Below are positions 45,925-59,277 of a stretch of 64,000 nt of DNA, in pieces. The notes below the pieces were generated by a model. That model was given only the letters and a program-made list of their open reading frames with translations. It was not told the origin of the DNA and did not search any database. The DNA is from Dallia pectoralis (taxonomy: Eukaryota > Chordata > Actinopteri > Esociformes > Umbridae). Where the stretch lies: positions 4,929,817-4,993,816 of the forward strand of contig CM055740.1 of assembly GCA_029465975.1 (NCBI GenBank), given 5' to 3'. Made by a program: the position numbers and the translations under genes. The stretch's first letter is position 1. Each line of letters begins with the position of its first letter.

Positions 45925-48900
45925 TGAGAATACTGAGGCGTAATATGGTGGTATGCAGATGTGAGAATACTGAGGCGTAATATGGAGGTATGCAGATGTG
46001 AGAATACTGAGGCGTAATATGGTGGTATGCAGATGTGAGAATACTGAGGCGTAATATGGTGGTATGCAGATGTGAGAATACTGAGGCGTAATATGGTGTT
46101 ATGCAGATGTGAGAATACTGAGGCGTAATATGTTGGTATGCAGATGTGAGAATACTGAGGCGTAATATGGTGGTATGCAGATGTGAGAATACTGAGGCGT
46201 AATAGGGTGGTATGCAGATGTGAGAATACTGAGGCGTAATATGGTGTTATGCAGATGTGAGAATACTGAGGCGTAATAGGGTGGTATGCAGATGTGAGAA
46301 TACTGAGGCGTAATATGGTGGTATGCAGATGTGAGAATACTGAGGCGTAATAGGGTGGTATGCAGTGAGAATACTGAGGCGTAATATGGTGTTATGCAGA
46401 TGTGAGAATACTGAGGCGTAATAGGGTGGTATGCAGATGTGAGAATACTGGTAATAGGGTGGTATGCAGATGTGAGAATACTGAGGCGTAATATGTTGGT
46501 ATGCAGATGTGAGAATACTGAGGCGTAATATGGTGGTATGCAGATGTGAGAATACTGAGGCGTAATAGGGTGGTATGCAGATGTGAGAATACTGAGGCGT
46601 AATATGGTGGTATGCAGATGTGAGAATACTGAGGCGTAATAGGGTGGTATGCAGATGTGAGAATACTGAGGCGTAATATGGTGTTATGCAGATGTGAGAA
46701 TACTGAGGCGTAATAGGGTGGTATGCAGATGTGAGAATACTGAGGCGTAATATGGTGTTATGCAGATGTGAGAATACTGAGGCGTAATAGGGTGGTATGC
46801 AGATGTGAGAATACTGAGGCGTAATATGGTGTTATGCAGATGTGAGAATACTGAGGCGTAATAGGGTGGTATGCAGATGTGAGAATACTGAGGCGTAATA
46901 GGGTGGTATGCAGATGTGAGAATACTGAGGCGTAATATGTTGGTATGCAGATGTGAGAATACTGAGGCGTAATATGGTGGTATGCAGATGTGAGAATACT
47001 GAGGCGTAATAGGGTGGTATGCAGATGTGAGAATACTGAGGCGTAATATGGTGTTATGCAGATGTGAGAATACTGAGGCGTAATATGGTGGTATGCAGAT
47101 GTGAGAATACTGAGGCGTAATATGGTGGTATGCAGATGTGAGAATACTGAGGCGTAATATGGTGGTATGCAGATGTGAGAATACTGAGGCGTAATATGGT
47201 GTTATGCAGATGTGAGAATACTGAGGCGTAATATGGTGGTATGCAGATGTGAGAATACTGAGGCGTAATAGGGTGGTATGCAGATGTGAGAATACTGAGG
47301 CGTAATATGGTGTTATGCAGATGTGAGAATACTGAGGCGTAATATGTTGGTATGCAGATGTGAGAATACTGAGGCGTAATATGGTGTTATGCAGATGTGA
47401 GAATACTGAGGCGTAATAGGGTGGTATGCAGATGTGAGAATACTGAGGCGTAATAGGGTGGTATGCAGATGTGAGAATACTGAGGCGTAATATGGTGTTA
47501 TGCAGATGTGAGCTGAGGCGTAATAGGGTGGTATGCAGATGTGAGAATACTAGGCGTAATAGTATGCAGATGTGAGTATGAGGCGTAATATGTTGGTATG
47601 CAGATGTGAGAATACTGAGGCGTAATATGGTGGTATGCAGATGTGAGAATACTAGGCGGGTGGTATGCAGATGTGAGAATACTGAGGCGTAATATGGTGG
47701 TATGCAGATGTGAGAATACTGAGGCGTAATATGGTGGTATGCAGATGTGAGAATACTGAGGCGTAATATGGTGGTATGCAGATGTGAGAATACTGAGGCA
47801 GATGTGAGAATATGGTGGTATGCAGATGTGAGAATACTGAGGCGTAATATGGTGGTATGCAGATGTGAGAATACTGAGGCGTAATATGGTGTTATGCAGA
47901 TGTGAGAATACTGAGGCGTAATATGGTGGTATGCAGATGTGAGAATACTGAGGCGTAATATGGTGGTATGCAGATGTGAGAATACTGAGGCGTAATATGG
48001 TGGTATGCAGATGTGAGAATACTGAGGCGTAATATGGTGGTATGCAGATGTGAGAATACTGAGGCGTAATATGGTGGTATGCAGATGTGAGAATACTGAG
48101 GCGTAATAGGGTGGTATGCAGATGTGAGAATACTGAGGCGTAATATGGTGGTATGCAGATGTGAGAATACTGAGGCGTAATAGGGTGGTATGCAGATGTG
48201 AGAATACTGAGGCGTAATATGGTGTTATGCAGATGTGAGAATACTGAGGCGTAATATGGTGGTATGCAGATGTGAGAATACTGAGGCGTAATATGGTGTT
48301 ATGCAGATGTGAGAATACTGAGGCGTAATAGGGTGGTATGCAGATGTGAGAATACTGAGGCGTAATAGGGTGGTATGCAGATGTGAGAATACTGAGGCGT
48401 AATATGGTGGTATGCAGATGTGAGAATACTGAGGCGTAATAGGGTGGTATGCAGATGTGAGAATACTGAGGCGTAATAGGGTGGTATGCAGATGTGAGAA
48501 TACTGAGGCGTAATATGGTGGTATGCAGATGTGAGAATACTGAGGCGTAATATGGTGGTATGCAGAGAATACTGAGGCGTAATAGGGTGGTATGCAGATG
48601 TGAGAATACTGAGGCGTAATATGGTGGTATGCAGATGTGAGAATACTGAGGCGTAATATGGTGGTATGCAGATGTGAGAATACTGAGTATGCGTAATATG
48701 GTAATATGGTGGTATGCAGATGTGAGAATACTGAGGCGTAATATGGTGGTATGCAGATGTGAGAATACTGAGGCGTAATATGGTGGTATGCAGATGTGAG
48801 AATACTGAGGCGTAATATGGTGGTATGCAGATGTGAGAATACTGAGGCGTAATATGGTGGTATGCAGATGTGAGAATACTGAGGCGTAATAGGGTGGTAT

Positions 48901-51462
48901 GCAGATGTGAGAATACTGAGGCGTAATATGGTGTTATGCAGATGTGAGAATACTGAGGCGTAATATGGTGGTATGCAGATGTGAGAATACTGAGGCGTAA
49001 TATGGTGGTATGCAGATGTGAGAATACTGAGGCGTAATATGGTGTTATGCAGATGTGAGAATACTGAGGCGTAATAGGGTGGTATGCAGATGTGAGAATA
49101 CTGAGGCGTAATATGGTGGTATGCAGATGTGAGAATACTGAGGCGTAATATGGTGGTATGCAGATGTGAGAATACTGAGGCGTAATAGGGTGGTATGCAG
49201 ATGTGAGAATACTGAGGCGTAATAGGGTGGTATGCAGATGTGAGAATACTGAGGCGTAATATGGTGGTATGCAGATGTGAGAATACTGAGGCGTAATATG
49301 GTGGTATGCAGATGTGAGAATACTGAGGCGTAATATGGTGGTATGCAGATGTGAGAATACTGAGGCGTAATATGGTGGTATGCAGATGTGAGAATACTGA
49401 GGCGTAATATGGTGGTATGCAGATGTGAGAATACTGAGGCGTAATATGGTGGTATGCAGATGTGAGAATACTGAGGCGTAATATGGTGTTATGCAGATGT
49501 GAGAATACTGAGGCGTAATATGGTGGTATGCAGATGTGAGAATACTGAGGCGTAATATGGTGGTATGCAGATGTGAGAATACTGAGGCGTAATATGGTGG
49601 TATGCAGATGTGAGAATACTGAGGCGTAATAGATGTGAGAATACTGAGGCGTAATATGGTGGTATGCAGATGTGAGAATACTGAGGCGTAATATGGTGGT
49701 ATGCAGATGTGAGAATACTGAGGCGTAATAGGGTGGTATGCAGATGTGAGAATACTGAGGCGTAATATGGTGGTATGCAGATGTGAGAATACTGAGGCGT
49801 AATAGGGTGGTATGCAGATGTGAGAATACTGAGGCGTAATATGGTGTTATGCAGATGTGAGAATACTGAGGCGTAATAGGGTGGTATGCAGATGTGAGAA
49901 TACTGAGGCGTAATAGGGTGGTATGCAGATGTGAGAATACTGAGGCGTAATATGGTGTTATGCAGATGTGAGAATACTGAGGCGTAATAGGGTGGTATGC
50001 AGATGTGAGAATACTGAGGCGTAATAGGGTGGTATGCAGATGTGAGAATACTGAGGCGTAATATGTTGGTATGCAGATGTGAGAATACTGAGGCGTAATA
50101 TGGTGGTATGCAGATGTGAGAATACTGAGGCGTAATAGGGTGGTATGCAGATGTGAGAATATGCGTAATATGGTGGTATGCAGATGTGAGAATACTGAGG
50201 CGTAATATGGTGTTATGCAGATGTGAGAATACTGAGGCGTAATATGGTGGTATGCAGATGTGAGAATACTGAGGCGTAATATGGTGGTATGCAGATGTGA
50301 GAATACTGAGGCGTAATATGGTGGTATGCAGATGTGAGAATACTGAGGCGTAAATGGTGGTATGGTGGTATGCAGATGATGAGAATACTGAGGCGTAATA
50401 TGGTGGTATGCAGATGTGAGAATACTGAGGCGTAATAGGGTGGTATGCAGATGTGAGAATACTGAGGCGTAATATGGTGGTATGCAGATGTGAGAATACT
50501 GAGGCGTAATAGGGTGGTATGCAGATGTGAGAATACTGAGGCGTAATATGGTGTTATGCAGATGTGAGAATACTGAGGCGTAATAGGGTGGTATGCAGAT
50601 GTGAGAATACTGAGGCGTAATAGGGTGGTATGCAGATGTGAGAATAGTAATATGGTGTTATGCAGATGTGAGAATACTGAGGCGTAATAGGGTGGTATGC
50701 AGATGTGAGAATACTGAGGCGTAATATGGTGGTATGCAGATGTGAGAATACTGAGGCGTAATAGGGTGGTATGCAGATGTGAGAATACTGAGGCGTAATA
50801 GGGTGGTATGCAGATGTGAGAATACTGAGGCGTAATAGGGTGTATGCAGATGTGAGAATACAGATAGGGTGGTATGCAGATGTGAGAATACTGAGGCGTA
50901 ATATGGTGGTATGCAGATGTGAGAATACTGAGGCGTAATAGGGTGGTATGCAGATGTGAGAATACTGAGGCGTAATATGGTGGTATGCAGATGCAGATGT
51001 GCAGATGTGAGAATACTGAGGCGTAATATGGTGGTATGCAGATGTGAGAATACTGAGGCGTAATATGGTGGTATGCAGATGTGAGAATACTGAGGCGTAA
51101 TATGGTGGTATGCAGATGTGAGAATACTGAGGTGTAATATGGTGGTATGCAGATGTGAGAATACTGAGGCGTAATATGGTGGTATGCAGATGTGAGAATA
51201 CAGAGGCGTAATATGGTGGTATGCAGATGTGAGAATACAGAGGCGTAATATGGTGGTATGCAGATGTGAGAATACTGAGGCGTAATATGGTGGTATGCAG
51301 ATGTGAGAATACTGAGGCGTAATATGTTGGTATGCAGATGTGAGAATACTGAGGCGTAATATGGTGGTATGCAGATGTGAGAATACTGAGGCGTAATATG
51401 TTGGTATGCAGATGTGAGAATACTGAGGCGTAATATGGTGGTATGCAGATGTGAGAATACAG
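45925..51462 (+). repeat. 37-bp minisatellite, about 5.5 kb
   Basis: About 150 tandem units of GTGAGAATACTGAGGCGTAA plus TATGGTGGTATGCAGAT. Four main variants occur: TATGGTGG, TAGGGTGG, TATGGTGTT and TATGTTGG. Units with internal losses are scattered (46362, 46450, 47512-47580, 47655, 47800, 49631, 50157, 50350, 50640, 50850, 50990). It is the largest array here, mostly stop-rich, and encodes nothing plausible. Array length could be under-represented by assembly. Confidence 0.97.
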
Positions 51463-53017
51463 ATGTGTAGTTCCTTATGTGGGCCAGTTGGGTCCTCGGA
51501 TGGCAATTAGCTTAGAATGCATTTGCCTCCGTCTGTATGACTGTCTCATCCTGGATGATTGTGTCTTTTCGTGGATGATTGTGTCTCCTCCTGGATGGTT
51601 GTGAGAGATCTGGGAGGGTTGCTATTCTGTCCATCAATCAGTCAACATCATGCAATGACAGGATCACACACACACACACGCGCGCGCTAACCTCTCATAT
51701 TCATTAGTGCAGAACAGCCCAGAATAGGACACGTGAGAATAAGATATGAACACAACTAATATACAAAAAGTCATCTGATCTGCAGCCAGAAAAATTGCGG
51801 CGCGGTTGGACATTTTAATTATGCAGTTTTCCTTTTGGTCTTTCTTTATGGTGTGTGTGTTCTACCAGGTATTACGGTAGGTTGATAACTGCAGAACATT
51901 CTGTGTCCTAACAGAATCTGTGAGAGAGAGCGAGCTTGCTGAGATTACGGGAAACCCAGAGAATATGAGATGCAGGAAAAACGCAGATGCTAAAATGAAA
52001 ACGTGACGGCGAGACAGGAAATGTAATTAATAACATCACACACCGTATCGATAACCACTGTGATGGCTCTGCCGGAGAACACAATTAAAATCCAGCCCGA
52101 TTGCAGTGCTCACTGTCTCAGCCAATCCCCATCTCTGACCCCGTGCATTAGTGTAATGAAATGACATCACACTGACAGGTACACAAAGACAGATATACAT
52201 TGCTGATGACATCAAACGCCGAGGTTTCATTTCCCCAACATACAGCGTGGCGGAGGCCGAGCCAGACATCTGCCGCGGCGGTTCCTTTGGTTTCCTCTTA
52301 TCTCCGCCTCACCCTCTCTCCCCCTCTCTGATTTCCGTCCGCCCTTCTCCTCGTGACTGACATTTAATCCTAATACAGTGGTGAGGGAGATGAAGCTCTT
52401 TTATTAGCCTGCGGTGGGACTAGCGGATAGCATTAGCATAGAAACTGAGCGTCCTTATATTTGTCCTGTCAGTTAATTGATGTTAATCAGAGGTGGTGTT
52501 CCTGCCAGACAGGGGTGTGTAATTAAATTGAAAAATTAATTTACATATCTCCGATCGTCGGGCGTGCACATGTATGCGTTTGACAGTCGACGCCGTGGAT
52601 GTGTGGTTCGTTCGGCCTCCGCCGCCGAACTTGCTGTTATTCTCGGTGAGCCACTCGCTCCAGTCTGTGCCGTACGGCGAAGTGTTACGCCGAAGTTCTT
52701 TGTTTTAAATCACTTGGCTGGTTAGTGTAACGCAGTCAAATCCTCACACGCATGCCTGGTTATGCTGCCGCGTTCCCCGTCTTCTGTACACACACACACA
52801 CACTCACGCACATGCGCGCACACACGCACTCACGCTCAAACGCTCACGGCCGTGCACCTCTTCTGGGGATGTTGTTATGTGCGTTCGTGTGTATTTAATG
52901 TACATTGTACACTTGATTAACCACAGACGGAATGTTTTATCACCGTGGAGGAGATCTGCAGGTCAGCAGCGACTTCAGGATATTATAAGAGCTAATGGAG
53001 CTGAGAATCTCCATATA
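51463..53017. other. unique, partly AT-rich sequence; candidate regulatory DNA
   Basis: Contains CA/GT runs at 51666-51688 and 52789-52803. The 52390-52560 part carries clustered TAATTA / TTAATTGATGTTAATC / AATTAATTT motifs of homeodomain type. No gene recognised. Confidence 0.35.
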
Positions 53018-53487
53018 TCAGGGCCCCATATGTGGGTGTTTATAGGGCACCTTGGTAGAGCTACATGGAGTATATCAGGGCCCCATATGGGGGTGTTTAT
53101 AGGGCACCTTGGTAGAGCTACATGGAGTATATCAGGGCCCCATATGGGGGTGTTTATAGGGCACCTTGGTAGAGCTACATGGAGTATATCAGGGGCACAT
53201 ATGTGGGTGTTTATAGGGCACCTTGGTAGAGCTACATGGAGTATATCAGGGCCCCATATGGGGGTGTTTATAGGGCACCTTGGTAGAGCTACATGGAGTA
53301 TATCAGGGCCCCATATGGGGGTGTTTATAGGGCACCTTGGTAGAGCTACATGGAGTATATCAGGGCCCCATATGGGGGTGTTTATAGGGCACCTTGGTAG
53401 AGCTACATGGAGTATATCAGGGCCCCATATGGGGGTGTTTATAGGGCACCTTGGTAGAGCTACATGGAGTATATCAGGGCCCCATAT
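53018..53487 (+). repeat. 57-bp minisatellite, left half
   Basis: About eight units containing CATATGGGGGTGTTTATAGG, GCACCTTGGTAGAGCTACAT and GGAGTATATCAGGGCCC. The array is interrupted at CATATGG by the inverted-repeat element and resumes at 55899. The 57-bp period keeps one frame open (ISGPHMGVFIGHLGRATWS repeat), which I treat as spurious. Confidence 0.95.
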
Positions 53488-55898
53488 GGGTGATTCTCAC
53501 GAAATCCAGATTTAGAAGGTGTCCAGCATCAGAATTTTTAAAATGCCCTTGAAGCCAATTTTCTTTTTGCACATATAAGATTAAGGTCGGAACTTACTAA
53601 GACCATTATTTTTAGGAGATTAAAAAAATATTTCCTATATAATTATTTACATTTTTCAGATGAAGTCCATAAAAAATTATCATTACCGCAACATGACATT
53701 ACATTAAATATATGGTTAGAAACTTGTATTTTTGGCTAATGTTAAAGTAGACTTTTATTTCTCATGCTCAAAGCTATGTAAAACTCTGGAGAGATTACTT
53801 TTTCATATTTATTATGTTTTGTAATTTCCTTATTTTCTCTCATTACCGAAACATACGTGATGATTTACAATTTCTTTTATTTAATTGTTTTACTAATAGA
53901 TAACATACACTTTTGTTATGTAGCAGACCTTAAATAAGTAGTGTTGTATAAAACATATATACATTTTAAAACAAAATATGATTATCTTATTATCACTTAA
54001 TTGGTAAAAAAGATGCATGTTGCGGTAATGAAAATGCCATTTCGGTAGTGAGGATCATTGTTTCGGAAATGAGATTTAGCTCACACATTCACTGTTGACA
54101 ACCCAATAAAAACAAACCAAGCCACCCCCACCATGCTATCTGCTATCCCAACTTGGGTGAAGCGTTGTCAATGTGTGTGTGTCTGTGTGTGTGTGTGTGC
54201 AAGTGTTGGTCAAAACAATGAATCCAAGTTATATTTCTCCCTATTATCACCCTGACCCCTGACCTCTCTTTCCCTATTATCACCCTGTCCCCTGACCCCT
54301 GACCTCTCTCTCCTTTCCCTATTATCACCCTGTCCCCTGACCCCTGACCTCTCTCTCCTTTCCCTATTATCACCCTGTCCCCTGACCCCTGACCTCTCTC
54401 TCCTTTCCCTATTATCACCCTGACCCCTGACCTCTCTCTCTCTCTCTTTCCCTATTATCACCCTGACCCCTGACCTCTCTCTCTCTCTCTTTCCCTATTA
54501 TCACCCTGACCCCTGACCTCTCTCTCCTTTCCCTATTATCACCCTGTCCCCTGACCTCTCTCTCCTTTCCCTATTATCACCCTGACCCCTGACCTCTCTC
54601 TCTCTCCTTTCCCTATTATCACCCTGTCCCCTGACCTCTCTCTCCTTTCCCTATTATCACCCTGACCCCTGACCTCTCTCTCTCATTTCTTCTGTAATCC
54701 TCAAGTAACACTGGATTACTGTGTATTTTCTCCCTATGCTTTGCCAGACTGTTTTTCGCTGATGCCCTTTTCTTTTCAACTGTCTGTAACAAAATACACA
54801 ATTGCCATCTTGAATGTAACATTTTGTAAAAAAGAAAAGAAATACATTGTTTCACAGTAAAACTATGAAATAGTAAATAATATTGCATTAATAATAGGTG
54901 GCCTATACTGCATTCATACTGCTTTTTGTGGAAGCATTTAAAAAAATAAATAATTAGTGACCACTGCTGGGGGGTTGTAATAGCTATTTTGTTTACGCAA
55001 TCTGTTCAAGAAGCGTTTAAGGAAACTATCAAGTTATATTAAAATGAGCAACAGTTATAGTGTACGTGCCTCCTTCATAAGTCTGTTTCTCATTACCGAA
55101 ACATTGAGTATCTCCACCGCAACAGGCCTTCAATTGTTGCGGTGAATGATAGGGGTGTTGCGGAGGATGAGCGACCTTAAACATTCTTGCTAACTGTGGG
55201 AGCTAAATGAGAGTTAGCTAAACATTCCCTATCTTTTTATATTTAGACCATAATGGGGTATATAGTAATCAAAAAAATTTAACTGCAACATTTTTTATAA
55301 CTTCACAAACACATGTTTCAGTAATGAGAACTAAAAAGTCGTGTAGGTACTATGACACGCCAAATTTTTACTTTTATCTGGAGAGAAAAAATTATAACTG
55401 GTTACTTGATAGCCATCTTGAGTGTCACAGTCATTTATGTCCCTTACAACAAATTCCTTAAAAAATGATAGTTCCTTGAGCACTTAAACAATGATTGAAA
55501 ATTGTTGCGGAGGATGAGAAAATTGGTCTTGGACACATTTTTATTCCTTATTATTGGCACTACATTTACCAATGATCACCAAATACCACATGTTTCTTTA
55601 CTGTAAATGTTTATATTATAACATGCACTGAAGCTTTTTATTTTTTATATTTTTTAAATATGAATAATTCCATCTCAAAGGACCAAAATCCAGTCATGGA
55701 CACGTTGCGGTAATGAGAAATTTCCCTTTAAATGTTGAAAAAAAACAAAATTCGTATTCATGATTTCATTTGAAATCATGTGCAAAATCGTACATGAAGA
55801 GATGTTTATAACGGTATCCTTCTTATTTTGATAGCATTTACTTTTATCATCAAAATGTTTTATGACACCTCATAAGTCTAATTTCGCGAGAATCACCC
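53488..55898 (+). mobile_element. 2.4-kb terminal-inverted-repeat DNA transposon, non-autonomous
   Basis: The left end GGGTGATTCTCACGAAAT…AGGTGTC (53488-53523) matches the reverse complement of the right end GACACCT…ATTTCGCGAGAATCACCC (55864-55898) over about 35 bp. Both flanks are the same minisatellite, and CCATATGG occurs at both junctions, so the target duplication is 4 to 8 bp (the palindrome blurs the limits). The interior is AT-rich, lacks any long open frame, carries about 12 dispersed GTTGCGGTAATGAG-like motifs in both orientations, and holds a secondary minisatellite. I cannot assign a superfamily. Confidence 0.85.
54231..54690 (+). repeat. ~35-45-bp minisatellite inside the inverted-repeat element
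   Basis: About 11 units of TTTCCCTATTATCACCCTGA plus CCCCTGACCTCTCTCTC. The CT run varies in length and an extra CCTGTCC block is sometimes present. It lies wholly within the transposon and expanded after or within that element. Confidence 0.93.
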
Positions 55899-56466
55899 AT
55901 ATGGTGGTGTTTATAGGGCACCTTGGTAGAGCTACATGGAGTATATCAGGGCCCCATATGTGGGTGTTTATAGGGCACCTTGGTAGAGCTACATGGAGTA
56001 TATCAGGGCCCCATATGTGGGTGTTTATAGGGCACCTTGGTAGAGCTACATGGAGTATATCAGGGCCCCATATGTGGGTGTTTATAGGGCACCTTGGTAG
56101 AGCTACATGGAGTATATCAGGGCCCCATATGTGGGTGTTTATAGGGCACCTTGGTAGAGCTACATGGAGTATATCAGGGCCCCATATGTGGGTGTTTATA
56201 GGGCACCTTGGTAGAGCTACATGGAGTATATCAGGGGCACATATGGGGGTGTTTATAGGGCACCTTGGTAGAGCTACATGGAGTATATCAGGGGCACATA
56301 TGGGGGTGTTTATAGGGCACCTTGGTAGAGCTACATGGAGTATATCAGGGGCACATATGGGGGTGTTTATAGGGCACCTTGGTAGAGCTACATGGAGTAT
56401 ATCAGGGGCACATATGTGGGTGTTTATAGGGCACCTTGGTAGAGCTACATGGAGTATATCAGGGGC
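55899..56466 (+). repeat. 57-bp minisatellite, right half
   Basis: Ten further units of the array at 53018, starting at the transposon's right junction (ATATGGTGGTGTTTATAGGG). Later units carry CAGGGGCACATATG in place of CAGGGCCCCATATG, a variant also seen once in the left half. Confidence 0.95.
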
Positions 56467-59204
56467 CAAAAAGCCATATTGATTTGTGGTGTAATAGAGA
56501 CACAAGTGGTTACTCATCTTTACTTATTTAAACCTTCTTCTTCTTCTTCTCTACCTTCTCTACATGGTTGGTTGATACATTTTTGCGTAATGGTGTGTGC
56601 AGCTGTACTGTTATTTGTCAAGGCAGGACAAGTGACCTGTGTTCCTATTGGTATATTAAATCACCTGCGCTCTCTGCCAATCAGGAGCCTCTCAGGCTAC
56701 CCACAGAGTCAGCTGGAGATGCACAGGTGACCTGTTGAAGGCACACACACACAAACCACACACACAGGAACCACACACACACACACACACACACACATGA
56801 ACACATGCACATGTTAAAGTGGTGGCAGCTGACGTCCATACTGGGTGATATCTGGACTCTGGTTGAGTCCTTGGAGGCTTTTGCGTTTGCCTACTCTTCA
56901 GCTTAGATGATCCATAACAAACCGGTAACAGGACTGCATAGAGCTGGGCCATGACAACCATGGTGCTGGAATTAACCTAAATAAATAACCCTGTTCTGAT
57001 ACAGTGCTGGGGCAGTCACGTCTGCACCCCGGTGAGCCTGGCACACACACACACACACAACTATATTTTCTACATGTGGTGTTATCGAAGATCCTCCTTC
57101 CCTGGAGAAAAAGATGTGATGAAGTGTAGTCCATCCAGCCTCCTAGGAAAAGGGGAAACGTCTACCAAAGGGTCCCTAGAGGTGCTCCCAGTCTGAGTGC
57201 CAAACCCATACTCATCTGTGAGGCTTGCCGGTTTACTCCGAGTCTCGGCTCTATTAAGAGTGAATGATTACCTTTTCAAACAGTAGCTAGCTAGCACAAA
57301 CACATGTCACAGCGAATCAGAAACATCAGTCGGTTTAGGGAAATCATATACCCATATACACATTGTAATGCATCATTCCTTTTCGAAAGCATTCCCCATA
57401 ATGCACCGGGAGAAAATCCAACAGAATCAGGATGTGCTAATTGTATCGTTTTGCTATGATAACTTGGAACAGGAAGCGTTTCTCACTTTTAACGTCCAGT
57501 CCATTTTTTAATTACTTGGCATTCTGAAAAGCAGTGAGACATAATAACTGTTTGGTTTCCTGGATGCCACCTATTGGTTTCTAGCGTTTCCCACGGCGAT
57601 GGAATGAGCCCCGGTGTGACATCACATTCTACATGTCTGGATGACTGGGACCTATGGTCCTTTAATAACAGCATGTTATGCCTAGTATTTCACTTTGATT
57701 CGGACAGAAATGAGTGTGTGTGTGTCTGTGTCGCCCCAATGCTCCTTTGCGACAGAAATGGCAAGCCTTCGTCGGCAAGGCCAGTCTTCTGTCACGATCG
57801 CTGTGTCGTGTCGTCCTTACATTTCCACGCTAAATGGATGTGAACACGTCAGGATAATATATGGGAGTGATGTGCTGGTTCACACACACACACAGCTCTG
57901 GGACGGTTGTGTTTGACTGGGCAGAGAGGATAAGATGTATTACATTTGTCGTAAGCACGAGCTCCACCAACCTTGATAGGTCCATATGCTTCAGAAGTCA
58001 TTTGGGAATTCAAGTGTGATAGACAAGACTGCTACTACAGCGTAATCCCATATTGATATATCTGTCTTTTTATGTTGTAATCAGAGACGCGCTGGTTTGT
58101 AGGTCACCTTATAGCTCTGCCAGACTACTGTGTGTTTTCAATAATGCGGTTTCTGAATTGTGCTTTCAGTTTGGCGATTTTCTGTTCGGACTTTTTGCAT
58201 ATCTTTTTTTAGGGAAGACAAACTGAGAACTGGATCTCTTTTACTGCAGCACCCGGTGTAAACATGTTTACATAAACAGTTTAGGCACAAACACATTTTT
58301 TTTATTTAACATTTCAAACTCTATAACACATAAAACACTTACAATTGGACAGAAACGGTAACAAACAACACCACACGGAATACCCCATTACATTTTTAAA
58401 CGGGCTAGAAACCCCAGAGTGTCTAACTGAACAGGGTGCTGCTGTTTCTTCTATATCTAAGATATAGTGGAAAAGAAGGCAGTACCACCTAACTCTGTGG
58501 AGATTGCCCAGAGTCTCTAATGCGGTCCACGTTTGTGATCAGGTTTTGAAATAAGTCGAGTAGGTAGTGGAAAGAAATTATGACATGTACGGAGGTTTTC
58601 AAACAAGTGCTTTATAAATATTCACGAGAGCATGTCACCTGACAGAAGAAGTGTCCCAACCACATGTTGATCTAAAATACAGTGAGGAGTTCTGTGACGT
58701 CACCTGTGATAAATCTCAATGACAACGTTAACTAGCATTCTATGGTTTTAATGTGGTCGCTACGGCAAACAGCATGCGGGCATGTCAAAACGCCTGTAGG
58801 TAGTATTAAACGCATTGTAAGGAACCCGCGTTCCTTTTCATCTACTCGTTCCACTATGAAATCACTCGACGCCATCAGCTAGCGTGTAGCATTCAGTGAC
58901 TTTGGTACTACTTTAAAAATCAAATTAGAGCTCCACTCCGCCGACCGCGCAACAGGAAATCGCATTTGCATGCATGTAAGAAAAATTAGATGTGTCATCT
59001 TTTTCAATTACATTTCAGAATAAAGGGATCTCTAATCCTCGCTCCCTCGCCAGCCAAAAGCAGCTAATGAATTTGCTTATCCTCTAAGATACTGACGTGA
59101 CCCGTTTCTCGGTCGTTCGCGAGAAAAACACCCCGTCTTTTTGTCCTTCCCGAACAATAATCCTGTCTGGGCGTAATTGATGCAAATCTTTTCGGGCCTA
59201 CACA
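56467..59204. other. mostly unique intronic sequence
   Basis: CA tracts at 56741-56800 and 57042-57059. No gene recognised on either strand; open frames are short and domain-free. Confidence 0.4.
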
Positions 59205-59263
<59 letters not shown>

Positions 59264-59277
59264 ACACACACACACAG
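59205..59277 (+). repeat. CA microsatellite
   Basis: About 33 CA units with an ACC interruption. Confidence 0.95.

Noticed and set aside
45925..51462. Possible CRISPR-like regular array
   Set aside because: Units are contiguous 37-bp tandem repeats without unique spacers, in eukaryotic DNA.
53018..56482. Repeat protein frames GHLGRATWSISGPHM on both array halves
   Set aside because: 57-bp period preserves any frame lacking a stop; the two halves were one array split by a transposon, and no gene context exists.
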